39,463 nucleotides of DNA. Source: a virus. Shown here one piece after another: positions 15,413 through 22,557 of this stretch. Each line of letters starts with the position of its first letter. The stretch's first letter is position 1. The notes under the pieces were generated by a model. The model worked only from the letters and a program-made list of their open reading frames with translations, searched no databases and was not told the origin of the DNA. The translations under genes were made by a program, and so were the position numbers. Location: positions 1-39,463 of IMG/VR virus record IMGVR_UViG_3300042691_033130. One strand, 5' to 3'.

Positions 15413-15660
15413 TGCGTAGCCAATGGCGTCTAATAGAAGTTAAAAACGGTATTGCATTTATCGAAGACCTCGATGGTCCTGTTAGTGTAACCAACGAAGC
15501 CGAACGGGTGTTGTGGCATTTAATGGCCATAGCAAGTCGTGTGGTGTATCTTGACACTTACGGCGAATGGACAGAAATTGCAGCAAATCCAGATACCCAA
15601 GGAATGACAGTTATTTTTAAGCCCTGGCACGGTATGGTCTGGGATACTTTGGGTAGATAA
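15412..15660 (+). CDS. Hypothetical protein, 82 residues
   Basis: The ATG overlaps the preceding TGA. The protein starts MRSQWRLIEVKNGIAFIEDLDGPVSVTNEAE, a beta-rich start, and ends with a Trp-rich tail (FKPWHGMVWDTLGR). It is inserted between members of the MNERI array but is not a member. No family is recognised. Confidence 0.6.
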   Translation: MRSQWRLIEVKNGIAFIEDLDGPVSVTNEAERVLWHLMAIASRVVYLDTYGEWTEIAANPDTQGMTVIFKPWHGMVWDTLGR

Positions 15661-15673
15661 CAGGAGTCGAAGA

Positions 15674-15781
15674 ATGAGTGAATACGAAATGGAACAATGG
15701 TGGGTAGGCATCATTACGATATGTAAAGGTCTAACCTATTTGCTGGCCATAGCCTCAATGATAAAATACCTGTGGAGTTGA
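15674..15781 (+). CDS. Small membrane protein, 35 residues
   Basis: CAGGAG precedes the ATG by 6-7 bases. The product MSEYEMEQWWVGIITICKGL continues into one hydrophobic helix (TYLLAIASMIKYLWS). Three bases separate its stop from the next start, and its final TGGAGTTGA again supplies a ribosome-binding site. Confidence 0.48.
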   Translation: MSEYEMEQWWVGIITICKGLTYLLAIASMIKYLWS

Positions 15782-15784
15782 ATC

Positions 15785-16051
15785 GTGAACGAACGAATTA
15801 AACAACTTGCTGAACAGGCTGCAATTACAACTAATTTGGAAACAGATTATTTTGAAAAAGATATCAACAAATGGGTTGACTATTATTCAGAAAAGTTCGC
15901 CGAGTTGATTGTGCAAGAATGTATTGATCTGGCTCGATTTTGTGAGTGTATAGATGGATCAAGAGATCCAGATGACTATACTAAAGGCTGTCACGATGCT
16001 ATACATATCACAATTGAAAGAATGGCCTCAGAATTTGGAGTTAGACTATGA
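15785..16051 (+). CDS. MNERI/FAELIV family protein (paralog 4)
   Basis: The start is GTG, preceded by GGAGTTGAATC. The 88-residue product reads MNERIKQLAEQAAITT, EKFAELIVQECIDLARFC, an acidic insert (DGSRDPDDYTKG) and a final EFGVRL. The core DNA at 15893-15912 has one change from copies 1-3. It overlaps the next gene by 4 bases. Confidence 0.73.
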   Translation: MNERIKQLAEQAAITTNLETDYFEKDINKWVDYYSEKFAELIVQECIDLARFCECIDGSRDPDDYTKGCHDAIHITIERMASEFGVRL

Positions 16052-16443
16052 GCTCAGTACAAGTTCCCACTGTGGGCAGTAGAATCAAAATTGAATTGAT
16101 TGATAGATTCTCACCAAACATGATTCCCCCTGGTCCCAGGCATCGGGAGTTTGAAGGTGAGGTATTGCCATCCTACCGCTGGCTTACAGACCGAGAGTTC
16201 TGTATCACAGGTGATGACGCATGGCCTGTGCGTGTGATCAATATGGCCAATGTGCAAAACATTGTGATCCAATCTGGATCAACTACCACAGTTCAGACCA
16301 GCACCCAAACCTATCACATAGCCGGCAGCAAAGGCGCCGCTTATACAGTGACTCGCAGTGCTGCAGGTTGGCATTGCCAATGCAAGGGGTTTGAGTTCCG
16401 CGGACGTTGTAGACACATTGAAGAAGCTCAAAAACAACCATAA
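16048..16443 (+). CDS. SWIM-type zinc finger protein
   Basis: The 131-residue protein ends with W-H-C110-Q-C112-(8)-C121-R-H123, which fits the SWIM pattern C-x-C-xn-C-x-H. The N-terminal 60 residues look like a small beta domain (VGSRIKIELIDRF...FEGEVLPSYRWLTDREFCITGDD) followed by a Thr/Gln-rich linker. SWIM domains bind DNA or protein and occur in recombination and chromatin factors. It closes the array that began at 14137, and a new promoter follows. Confidence 0.7.
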   Translation: MSSVQVPTVGSRIKIELIDRFSPNMIPPGPRHREFEGEVLPSYRWLTDREFCITGDDAWPVRVINMANVQNIVIQSGSTTTVQTSTQTYHIAGSKGAAYTVTRSAAGWHCQCKGFEFRGRCRHIEEAQKQP

Positions 16444-16468
16444 CGGCAAAATCGCTTGATCAAAACTG

Positions 16469-16497
16469 TTGCTTTCTACCTAACATGCGTGTAATAT
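16469..16497 (+). promoter_or_regulatory. Promoter, TTGCTT with TAATATACACACA
   Basis: TTGCTT, 17 bases, TAATAT. TAATATACACACACTG nearly repeats the lipoprotein promoter at 6329. The GTG start lies 46 bases downstream after GAAAGG. Confidence 0.65.
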
Positions 16498-16543
16498 ACA
16501 CACACTGCTTCTAGCAGAAATATTTTTTGAAAGGTAAACAACC

Positions 16544-16810
16544 GTGAAATTGATCAATCCTGAAACCAAGACTTTCCGTGTATTCCAAGCACTACAAAAC
16601 GGTGAGGCCATCACCGAATCCAAAGCCAAAAAAATGGGCGTGGGTAATTTGGCCGCAGAAGTCAGCCGCATTCGTCAACATGGCTTTGCTGTGTACACCA
16701 ATCAGCGCACAGCTGGCAACGGTGTGCGTGTGACCGAGTATGTGCTGGGCAAACCAAGCCGTCGCTTGGTAGCAGCTGGATACAAGGCCATTGCTCTTGG
16801 ACTTGCCTAA
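16544..16810 (+). CDS. Small basic protein, possible helix-turn-helix DNA-binding
   Basis: This 88-residue protein starts at a GTG, preceded by GAAAGG. Residues 11-50 (TFRVFQALQNGEAITESKAKKMGVGNLAAEVSRIRQHGFAVY) read as a helix-turn-helix with a recognition helix around NLAAEVSRIRQHG, followed by a wing-like strand (YTNQRTAGNGVRVTEYVLG) and a basic C-terminal tail. It resembles the helix-turn-helix proteins that phages use to alter gene expression. It is a monocistronic unit between a dedicated promoter and a terminator, as expected of a regulator. Confidence 0.66.
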   Translation: MKLINPETKTFRVFQALQNGEAITESKAKKMGVGNLAAEVSRIRQHGFAVYTNQRTAGNGVRVTEYVLGKPSRRLVAAGYKAIALGLA

Positions 16811-16829
16811 TTTTACACTAGGCTGACAC

Positions 16830-16853
16830 AAAGGGCCCGCTAGGCCCTTTTTG
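16830..16853 (+). terminator. Rho-independent terminator
   Basis: An 8-bp perfect stem AAAGGGCC with GGCCCTTT encloses a 5-base loop, followed by a short T-rich run (TTTTTG counting the stem end). It ends the preceding single-gene transcript. Confidence 0.88.
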
Positions 16854-16865
16854 TTTGACCTTACG

Positions 16866-16873
16866 TATAAGTA
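16866..16873 (+). promoter_or_regulatory. TATAAGTA box (possible T4-like late promoter)
   Basis: TATAAGTA occurs just after a terminator and 21 bases before an ATG. T4-type late promoters are an isolated TATAAATA -10 element. A second copy at 33543 is also between a terminator and a gene. Two hits only, so tentative. Confidence 0.35.
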
Positions 16874-16894
16874 ATTTTTTAACCTGGTACAATT

Positions 16895-17230
16895 ATGAGC
16901 ATCTTTGACATTATCGTGGTTACCCTGGTTGTTTGGTGGTTAGGCAATTACATGCGCCTAAAGGCCAAAGAAGAAATCACCAAACAGATACAAAGTCTTG
17001 ATCAAGACATAGAAAAACTCCGCAAGGTGTTCAAAAGGATCAAGCTGGAACAACATGGCGACATGCTGTATGTTTGGGATCATGACACCGACAAGTTTAT
17101 CATGCAAGGTCAAACTGCTCAAGACTTTGAAGATCGTGTGCCCCATGACATGATGTTCCGCATTGAATCAGGTGATCCTGAAGCTATCCGTAGGTTTAAA
17201 GAACTTTTCCCTCAAACCAAATCCCAATGA
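16895..17230 (+). CDS. Membrane-anchored coiled-coil protein, 111 residues
   Basis: One N-terminal transmembrane helix (residues 3-20, IFDIIVVTLVVWWLG) is followed by a heptad-rich helix (KAKEEITKQIQSLDQDIEKLRKVFKRI) and a small domain with LEQHGDMLYVWDHDTDKFIMQGQT. That last part resembles conserved beta-rich domains of short phage membrane proteins. It overlaps the next gene by 4 bases. Function is unknown. Confidence 0.62.
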   Translation: MSIFDIIVVTLVVWWLGNYMRLKAKEEITKQIQSLDQDIEKLRKVFKRIKLEQHGDMLYVWDHDTDKFIMQGQTAQDFEDRVPHDMMFRIESGDPEAIRRFKELFPQTKSQ

Positions 17231-18429
17231 TCTATATCCTAGTGCCAGAAGAAGCTCAACGCATGAGCCGAGCTCTTGATCTGTTGGAATTTGATCATGA
17301 ATACCTGGACACGTGGAATCCTGTTACCAACCAACATCAGTTGCCCAGCAATCACCAAGGCTGTTTGACGTTTGTTGATCCAATTTTTCTAGCCCGGTTG
17401 GTACACAATCAAGGCATTCAGCCTGTGCTTGATTATGCTGACCATAATCACATTCTGGTAGGCAATGACATCATGAACAGCAGTTGCTGGCGATGCATGG
17501 GCACAATCTCACCGGCGTACAAACAGCTTGAACCACTGTTTGATCATCCGCGTGTGTGGCGCTTGTGTGATGATGCACATGTGTCAAATCAAGAAGTGGA
17601 AATCTTAAGCTCTTGGTGGTATGCATTAGACCTTGGCAGTTTGGTTGCGCCAGCACTGCAAAGCCATGTCACCAGAACCAATCAATTTTTCGCTGCCATC
17701 AATGGTTATAGACCCAACAGACAACAGATTCTAAATCAACTGGATCAACTGGGACTTATAGAGAAAAATTTTGTGATCTATCATGGACATCAAGGCAGCG
17801 ACAGCATGCGTTCAAGATTGGTATCACATGAGCCCTTTTCTGATTGTGCACCAAGACGCCTCAGTAGAGATCTGCATATTGAGTATGAGGCCTGTCACAT
17901 TAACAGTTGGTACCATGAGTTTAGTTTGGAATTGGTGCTAGAAGCCTTGGTCGAGGAAAGTCTGGTTTCTGAAAAAACTGTGCGTCCTATTCTTGGTCGC
18001 ATGCCATTTGTGATACTGGCTGGCGCAGGACATCTTGCATATTTAAGAAAGCTTGGGTTCAAAACCTTTGACCATTTGATAGATGAAAGTTATGATCAAG
18101 AAACCAACATCAGTGACCGAATTAAAAAAATCATAGACGTGCTGGTCGCTCTTGATAGACAGCCCAACGGTTTCTTAGACTTCTATCAAGCATGTGATCA
18201 AATCCTTGAACACAATTTTGATCATTTGTTCTGGCTGAATGGACGTAAAGATTTAGATTACTCAATCAGCTTGCGAAAATATATAGATCAGTGTAAAATA
18301 GCCACTAGCACCACGGTACATCACAGCTGGCACATGAGCAAGCGAGATTATTACCAAGGCATGGCAGCACTAGCCAAAGGACCTTGGTTTGACCATGATA
18401 GTGGCAAAGATCATTATTTAAAAGATTAA
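17227..18429 (+). CDS. Conserved hypothetical protein, 400 residues, with SEKT..P.....PF motif
   Basis: No enzyme motif is certain. The segment SEKTVRPILGRMPFVILAGAGHLAYLRKLGFKTFDHLIDESYDQE (residues about 246-290) is a signature I recall from many phage and algal-virus proteins of unknown function, some annotated as glycosyltransferase-like. The preceding half could be a Rossmann-like domain (ILVPEEAQRMSRALDLLEFDHEYL). If a glycosyltransferase, it would fit the sugar and modification enzymes elsewhere in the window, but no DxD or nucleotide-sugar motif is clear. Confidence 0.6.
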   Translation: MIYILVPEEAQRMSRALDLLEFDHEYLDTWNPVTNQHQLPSNHQGCLTFVDPIFLARLVHNQGIQPVLDYADHNHILVGNDIMNSSCWRCMGTISPAYKQLEPLFDHPRVWRLCDDAHVSNQEVEILSSWWYALDLGSLVAPALQSHVTRTNQFFAAINGYRPNRQQILNQLDQLGLIEKNFVIYHGHQGSDSMRSRLVSHEPFSDCAPRRLSRDLHIEYEACHINSWYHEFSLELVLEALVEESLVSEKTVRPILGRMPFVILAGAGHLAYLRKLGFKTFDHLIDESYDQETNISDRIKKIIDVLVALDRQPNGFLDFYQACDQILEHNFDHLFWLNGRKDLDYSISLRKYIDQCKIATSTTVHHSWHMSKRDYYQGMAALAKGPWFDHDSGKDHYLKD

Positions 18430-18445
18430 TTCACACAAGGCACAC

Positions 18446-18664
18446 ATGTTAGACTGGATCAAAAGTTGGTTTGGCAAAGGACGAGTGAGATTGGAATTTC
18501 AAGGTATTGATCGCACGGGCAACATAGTCACAGGCGATGGTCGAGTGCCTTATGTGGGTAGATACACAGAACAAGATGTAATTGCATATTTCAAACGAGA
18601 ACTCATGTATAAACATGGAGTGAGTGCTACCCAAGTAACCATTGTTCAACACATCGAGGAATGA
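18446..18664 (+). CDS. Hypothetical protein, 72 residues
   Basis: A short amphipathic start (MLDWIKSWFGKGRVRLEF) precedes a small alpha/beta domain with TGDGRVPYVGRYTEQDVIAYFKRELM. The end overlaps the next ATG by 4 bases. No family is recognised. Confidence 0.55.
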   Translation: MLDWIKSWFGKGRVRLEFQGIDRTGNIVTGDGRVPYVGRYTEQDVIAYFKRELMYKHGVSATQVTIVQHIEE

Positions 18665-18870
18665 ATATGAGAAAAGAATTAATTGACACCCTGCGAGTGC
18701 ATTTTTCAGGAAACCTGCTCAAGCATAAAATGAATGTGGAGATCATGCTCAAGAACCCCATGGCCATACATGATCACACTGATTGGATAGGTGCAATTGA
18801 ATCAGAAATTGCACACATTGCAGAATACGAAGACAAATTGGAAGTTTTAAACAAACATTTTAAGGTTTAA
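18661..18870 (+). CDS. Conserved small phage helical protein
   Basis: Sixty-nine residues, all-helical: MRKELIDTLRVHFSGNLLKHKMNVEIMLKNPMAIHDHTDWIGAIESEIAHIAEYEDKLEVL. The pattern KHKMNVEIML-NPM-I-x-H-x-D followed by an acidic coiled coil is one I recall as recurrent in T4-like phages, with no known function. It is coupled to the previous gene and 1 base from the next. Confidence 0.66.
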   Translation: MNMRKELIDTLRVHFSGNLLKHKMNVEIMLKNPMAIHDHTDWIGAIESEIAHIAEYEDKLEVLNKHFKV

Positions 18871-18871
18871 C

Positions 18872-19702
18872 ATGCGCAATCACTATTGGACCAGCGGACC
18901 TTTTGCCGACTGGCTGCGTGGTACTAAAAGTCCCAAGAGCGAAACACATGAAGGCTGGCGTGCGTGGGAACGTGCTGCTAGGAAAGCTCATCCAGTGCGT
19001 TACTGGATGGCCGAAGAAGGCCTAAGATATCTCCAGAACTTTTTCTATTGGATTCCAGATCGACTGTATGGTCTCAAATACTACATTAACAATCGTTGGG
19101 TTACTCGCACACACGCTCTTACTGCCAGCAATCGTGATATTCCCCGAGGAGAATGGCGCGACGTGGGCGATCGTTTTCTTCCTTGCTTGTTTAACGAGCT
19201 TGTGGATTTCGTGGAAGTTGAACTCGCGTGGTGGCACATAGCCTGGAGTGATCGGGAAGAAAAGAAAAAGTATAATGCACCTTTCTGGGCTTCTGGGTGG
19301 TGGCGTTGGCGTGTATGGCGCTGCCCGCAAGCTGGATTGGATAACCTTGCTTGGCAAAAGACCTGTGATAACAAAGACTATACTGCTGAAGATCATCCTG
19401 ACTACGGCAAACTGACTCAGCAGGCTTACAATGCCATGGAAATTGAAGCCCTGTATCTATGGTGGACTCAAGAGCGTCCAAAACGTGTTGAACCCATGGA
19501 AGCATCAGGCTGGAGTGCCTATTGTGCACGTAAATGGCGAAACAAGAAAAGCGTGTTTGACGACATTGAGGATGAGGCAGGAGAAAAGATTGACACCGGT
19601 CCCATGTTAGAACAAATGCGTGTAATGGAAGCAGAGTACGACCAGCAAGACGAAGAAATGCTGATTCGATTGATCAAAATTCGCCACGCACTTTGGACAT
19701 AA
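18872..19702 (+). CDS. Conserved Trp-rich phage protein, 276 residues
   Basis: The N-terminus HYWTSGPFADWLRGTKSPKSETHEGW is a signature I recall from several large phages. The protein is extraordinarily rich in Trp (about 20 in 276) and Arg, with no signal or membrane helix, and an acidic C-terminal helical stretch (DDIEDEAGEKIDTGPMLEQMRVMEAEYDQQDEEM). Function is unknown. It sits mid-operon, 1 base after the previous stop. Confidence 0.66.
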   Translation: MRNHYWTSGPFADWLRGTKSPKSETHEGWRAWERAARKAHPVRYWMAEEGLRYLQNFFYWIPDRLYGLKYYINNRWVTRTHALTASNRDIPRGEWRDVGDRFLPCLFNELVDFVEVELAWWHIAWSDREEKKKYNAPFWASGWWRWRVWRCPQAGLDNLAWQKTCDNKDYTAEDHPDYGKLTQQAYNAMEIEALYLWWTQERPKRVEPMEASGWSAYCARKWRNKKSVFDDIEDEAGEKIDTGPMLEQMRVMEAEYDQQDEEMLIRLIKIRHALWT

Positions 19703-19703
19703 C

Positions 19704-19952
19704 ATGAAAAACTCAAACTCTTGGTGCTCGGTGCTTTACAATGATCAAGCAGTGTCTACAATTTCAGTGGATCTCTTTGAAACATGGAAACAGCATTTGA
19801 TATTCGATCACTGCCGCGGCAAAACCATGGGTGAAAGCTTTTGCGATTATTTCTCCGTGAAAGACTTTTTGTTGCTATATAATGTCATACCAGCAGATTC
19901 AATAGACTCTTATATACGTGACCAATACTTGGAAAAACCCATGGCCCACTGA
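19704..19952 (+). CDS. Hypothetical protein, 82 residues
   Basis: A soluble protein with several aromatic residues (SVDLFETWKQHLIFDHCRGKTMGESFCDYF). The following gene starts with GTG inside its 3' end, overlapping 35 bases. No family is recognised. Confidence 0.5.
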   Translation: MKNSNSWCSVLYNDQAVSTISVDLFETWKQHLIFDHCRGKTMGESFCDYFSVKDFLLLYNVIPADSIDSYIRDQYLEKPMAH

Positions 19953-20193
19953 TGATCCTTGGCATTGGGGTTTCGATGATCGAACCAAGGTTCAAAAAGG
20001 TTTTGCTTGTGCTTGCGAAGTTCAGCTGCCATATGGCAGACTGGACAATGCACTCAGCTGGTGTCGAGAAGAAGTGGTTAAAGATTGGCGTTGGCAAATG
20101 CGTGATCATGCTACTCCAACCAATCCTGGCAGATACATATTCTATTTTGATTCAGAGCAAGACAAATGTGCATTTTTAATGAAATGGAGTTGA
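19918..20193 (+). CDS. F-x-L-[RK]-W family small protein (dispersed copy)
   Basis: The product has 91 residues. The family plan is visible: a variable N-terminus, A-L-S-W-C-R-E-E, aromatic WRWQ, YIFYFDSEQDKCAFLMKWS at the end. The last element matches the tandem array at 27240-28764 (x-F-x-L-[RK]-W-[ST] terminus). The start is GTG, with no clear ribosome-binding site; the long overlap with the upstream gene makes the start uncertain. Function is unknown. Confidence 0.65.
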   Translation: MTNTWKNPWPTDDPWHWGFDDRTKVQKGFACACEVQLPYGRLDNALSWCREEVVKDWRWQMRDHATPTNPGRYIFYFDSEQDKCAFLMKWS

Positions 20194-20203
20194 AACAATC
20201 ACA

Positions 20204-20464
20204 ATGAAATGGGAACGCATAGGTGAACGCACACACGAAATCGTGTTTGACAACAATGTGAAAATGTTACTAATTGACAGCAAACCTTTTGCAGCATTGG
20301 TCAATAGAATAAATGCCAGTCAAGTGGTTATTCGCTCACAACGACAACACGATCAAGATATAGAACGCATTATCACAGAATGGGTCAGTCATCAACCAGT
20401 GACGTCGGCCATTGTACCACAAGCCACACTAGATAAACTGTTAGACAAAGAAGGAAAAATATGA
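20204..20464 (+). CDS. Hypothetical protein, 86 residues
   Basis: Starts MKWERIGERTHEIVFDNNVKMLLIDSKPF, a beta-rich opening, then a helical C-terminus (HDQDIERIITEW...TLDKLLDKEGKI). Its stop overlaps the methyltransferase start by 4 bases. No family is recognised. Confidence 0.52.
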   Translation: MKWERIGERTHEIVFDNNVKMLLIDSKPFAALVNRINASQVVIRSQRQHDQDIERIITEWVSHQPVTSAIVPQATLDKLLDKEGKI

Positions 20465-21207
20465 AATTTCATAGACTGGTAGACCGCTTGCGACAGTGGT
20501 GGCGCTATCCTCAACCATCTTGGTCACAACGTCAACTGGTTGGTCAATACACAGACGTGATTGACACCGAGTTCACTGCCATGAGATTGGCTTCAGAAGA
20601 ATCTGCACGTTATGTGCAGTTCAAGATGCGCACTGTGCCTAACTTTGAATGTGATTATGATTTACATGAATGGGTAGTAGAAACACAACTGGACTCAAAA
20701 CTCAACGATGGCTTGGTATTGGAGTTTGGTGTTGCCACAGGTAGAACATTAAATCACTTTGCAAGACTCCTACCCGGCCGTTGGATACATGGGTTTGATA
20801 GTTTCGAAGGCCTGCCCGAAAACTGGACGTCAAGGATGCCCAAGGGATTCTTTGCTAGAAAGTCTTATCCCAAGGTAGCAGTGAATTGTCGCTTGCATGT
20901 GGGTTGGTTTAATAAAACATTGCCAACTTTTATCACCAATTATGCTGCACCAATTCAACTGTTGCATGTTGACTGTGATCTTTACAGCAGCACTGAATAT
21001 CTACTGAAAACTCTAAAGAATCAAATTGTTCCAGGCACAGTGATCATCTTTGATGAATACATGAACTATCCGGGTTGGCAATGCGATGAATTCGCTGCAT
21101 GGAGAGAGTTTGTGAGAAACTACAACATTCAGTATGAATACATAGGTCGTGTAAGTCGGCATCAACAGGTTGCAGTTCGGGTAACCGCAGTCTTGACCGA
21201 CAAATAA
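20461..21207 (+). CDS. TylF-like (macrocin O-methyltransferase family) methyltransferase
   Basis: This 248-residue protein has the AdoMet-binding loop LEFGVATGRT (residues 87-96), FDSFEGLPENW where TylF enzymes read F-D-S-F-E-G-L-P, the metal site HVDCDLYSST (169-178), and VIIFDEYMNYPGW (194-206). TylF-type enzymes methylate sugar hydroxyls; in phages and bacteria related proteins sit in glycan clusters. All key residues look intact. The substrate is unknown. It is coupled to the preceding small gene and followed by an untranslated region with two hairpins. Confidence 0.82.
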   Translation: MKFHRLVDRLRQWWRYPQPSWSQRQLVGQYTDVIDTEFTAMRLASEESARYVQFKMRTVPNFECDYDLHEWVVETQLDSKLNDGLVLEFGVATGRTLNHFARLLPGRWIHGFDSFEGLPENWTSRMPKGFFARKSYPKVAVNCRLHVGWFNKTLPTFITNYAAPIQLLHVDCDLYSSTEYLLKTLKNQIVPGTVIIFDEYMNYPGWQCDEFAAWREFVRNYNIQYEYIGRVSRHQQVAVRVTAVLTDK

Positions 21208-21226
21208 TTAAGTAGTATAGTAGTAG

Positions 21227-21253
21227 GGTAATAGCGCATAGGGTGCTATTACC
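21227..21253 (+). promoter_or_regulatory. Leader hairpin 1 of the DGQHT-protein operon
   Basis: GGTAATAGCGC and GTGCTATTACC form a stem of about 11 pairs with one G-T, around a 5-base loop. No T-run follows, so it is not a classical terminator. Confidence 0.6.
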
Positions 21254-21260
21254 AACAAGC

Positions 21261-21285
21261 AGCACGGTATTTTAGAAACTGTGCT
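21261..21285 (+). promoter_or_regulatory. Leader hairpin 2 of the DGQHT-protein operon
   Basis: AGCACGGT and ACTGTGCT form an 8-bp stem with one mismatch around 9 bases. Its right arm GTGCTATTTAC resembles hairpin 1's GTGCTATTACC, so alternative pairing is conceivable. The ATG at 21310 lies 24 bases further. Confidence 0.5.
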
Positions 21286-21309
21286 ATTTACAATTTGAAA
21301 GGAAATATC

Positions 21310-22557
21310 ATGTCAGCAGTTCTCGCAACCAACGGTCAATTTGGCACAAACTATGTTCGCCAACATGCACGTCAAGTAAACGCCCGCTATCTCAACAATG
21401 CGGCAAATGTTCTAACCGCCAAAGAAAGATTCAACCAAGTTCTAGCAGGTCTTCCTGCTACTGAAAAACACAATGCCACTAGCAAGCTAAAAGCGGCCAT
21501 TTCACAGTTTCAACGTCAATATCCAAATATCAAAAGCTTTAATGATCCTGCTTTTAGGATCTGTCGCGCACTGCCTGTGCGTCTAAGCGATTGCTGCATT
21601 GATACCACGATTCAGCGTCACCTTGATATTGATTGGGTGATCAAGATTGTCACAAACTTCACTGCGTATCAGGCCATGCCTATACAAATGTACAAGGTAG
21701 GAGCAGCTGACTTGCCGCAGTCTTGGGATAGCTCACGCACGTGGTGGGCGGCGTGGGATGGCCAACACACCTTGGTTGCCTTCTACATCATTGCTGTGAT
21801 GATTTTTGGTGAAAATCCAGAAGATGTGATGATACCCATGGTCGAATATGACATGCAGAATCGACTGGAATGCCGTGTGACCTTTATGAAAGGCAACAGC
21901 AAGGAGGGCAAAAAGGTCATGGAGCCCATTGATCTAGCCATGCAACAGATCTATGCCTGCAAACTTGATGGCGTGACCTGGCCGGCATGGAAGGCCGTGG
22001 AAGCCAAACATGATGCTCTTGCTGCCCATGATCTTTTCTTGACTGCAAGTAAATTTCATGATCAATATCAACCAGGAGCAATTAGTCGCACTGGTGATAT
22101 TGTTGACGAGAAGTTTTCAGTTGATGTGATACGACAATTCTCTGTGTACGCAGATCATGTGCTGGCTCGTCAACAACGTGCGATTGATACCAAGGAGCTG
22201 CCGATTATCATGGGCTTCTTACGCATGGCTGCCAGCGACAACTGCAACTACAATGATGCTGAAATTCAAAGTCTGGCAGATCTTTGTTTGCAACTGTTTG
22301 ATGCCAACTTTGACGAAAGTGGGCCGTTCTGGGCACAGGTTGGACAGGCATACATGAACTGGCATGTGAATTACTATGCCAACATGCAAGCAAACATGCG
22401 GCCTGGCATGCGCTTGAACAAGGACTGGATACAAGGCGGCACGTTCTTCTGGCACCAACTGAGAAACAGCTGGCTGGATGCTAATGGTCAATCCATGCGC
22501 ATGCCGCAGTTGAATATCCAGACGTCGTTCTACCCTAACCAACAGGATCTTTTCTAA
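21310..22557 (+). CDS. ParB-like (DGQHT-motif) protein, 415 residues
   Basis: The middle contains W149-D-G-Q-H-T154 in WWAAWDGQHTLVAF, the position at which ParB/sulfiredoxin-like nucleases carry D-G-x-H-R-x-x-A, preceded by a 40-residue beta region (IQMYKVGAADLP). The rest is helical. Such proteins act in DNA binding or partition-like functions; enzymatic activity is unproven. The start ATG at 21310 follows GAAAGGAAAT. A structured 5' leader precedes it. The stop overlaps the next start (TAATG). Confidence 0.62.
   Translation: MSAVLATNGQFGTNYVRQHARQVNARYLNNAANVLTAKERFNQVLAGLPATEKHNATSKLKAAISQFQRQYPNIKSFNDPAFRICRALPVRLSDCCIDTTIQRHLDIDWVIKIVTNFTAYQAMPIQMYKVGAADLPQSWDSSRTWWAAWDGQHTLVAFYIIAVMIFGENPEDVMIPMVEYDMQNRLECRVTFMKGNSKEGKKVMEPIDLAMQQIYACKLDGVTWPAWKAVEAKHDALAAHDLFLTASKFHDQYQPGAISRTGDIVDEKFSVDVIRQFSVYADHVLARQQRAIDTKELPIIMGFLRMAASDNCNYNDAEIQSLADLCLQLFDANFDESGPFWAQVGQAYMNWHVNYYANMQANMRPGMRLNKDWIQGGTFFWHQLRNSWLDANGQSMRMPQLNIQTSFYPNQQDLF

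Larger units (their letters stand above)
14562..16051 (+). repeat. Array of four MNERI/FAELIV paralogs with interleaved unrelated small genes
   Basis: Four paralogs share start, core and end but not the middle. The core AAATTCGCCGAGTTGATTGT is identical in three copies (14646, 14994, 15308) and differs at one base in the fourth (15893). A fifth, diverged copy lies at 31238. Confidence 0.8.

Noticed and set aside
14562-16051. CRISPR-like repeat array
   Set aside because: The identical 20-base cores lie inside open coding frames, at irregular distances of about 300-600 bases, and their flanks are other genes, so they are paralog cores.
21191-21196. TTGACC as another promoter of the dispersed class
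   Set aside because: It falls in the last codons of the TylF-like gene and has no -10 box at 17-18 bases.
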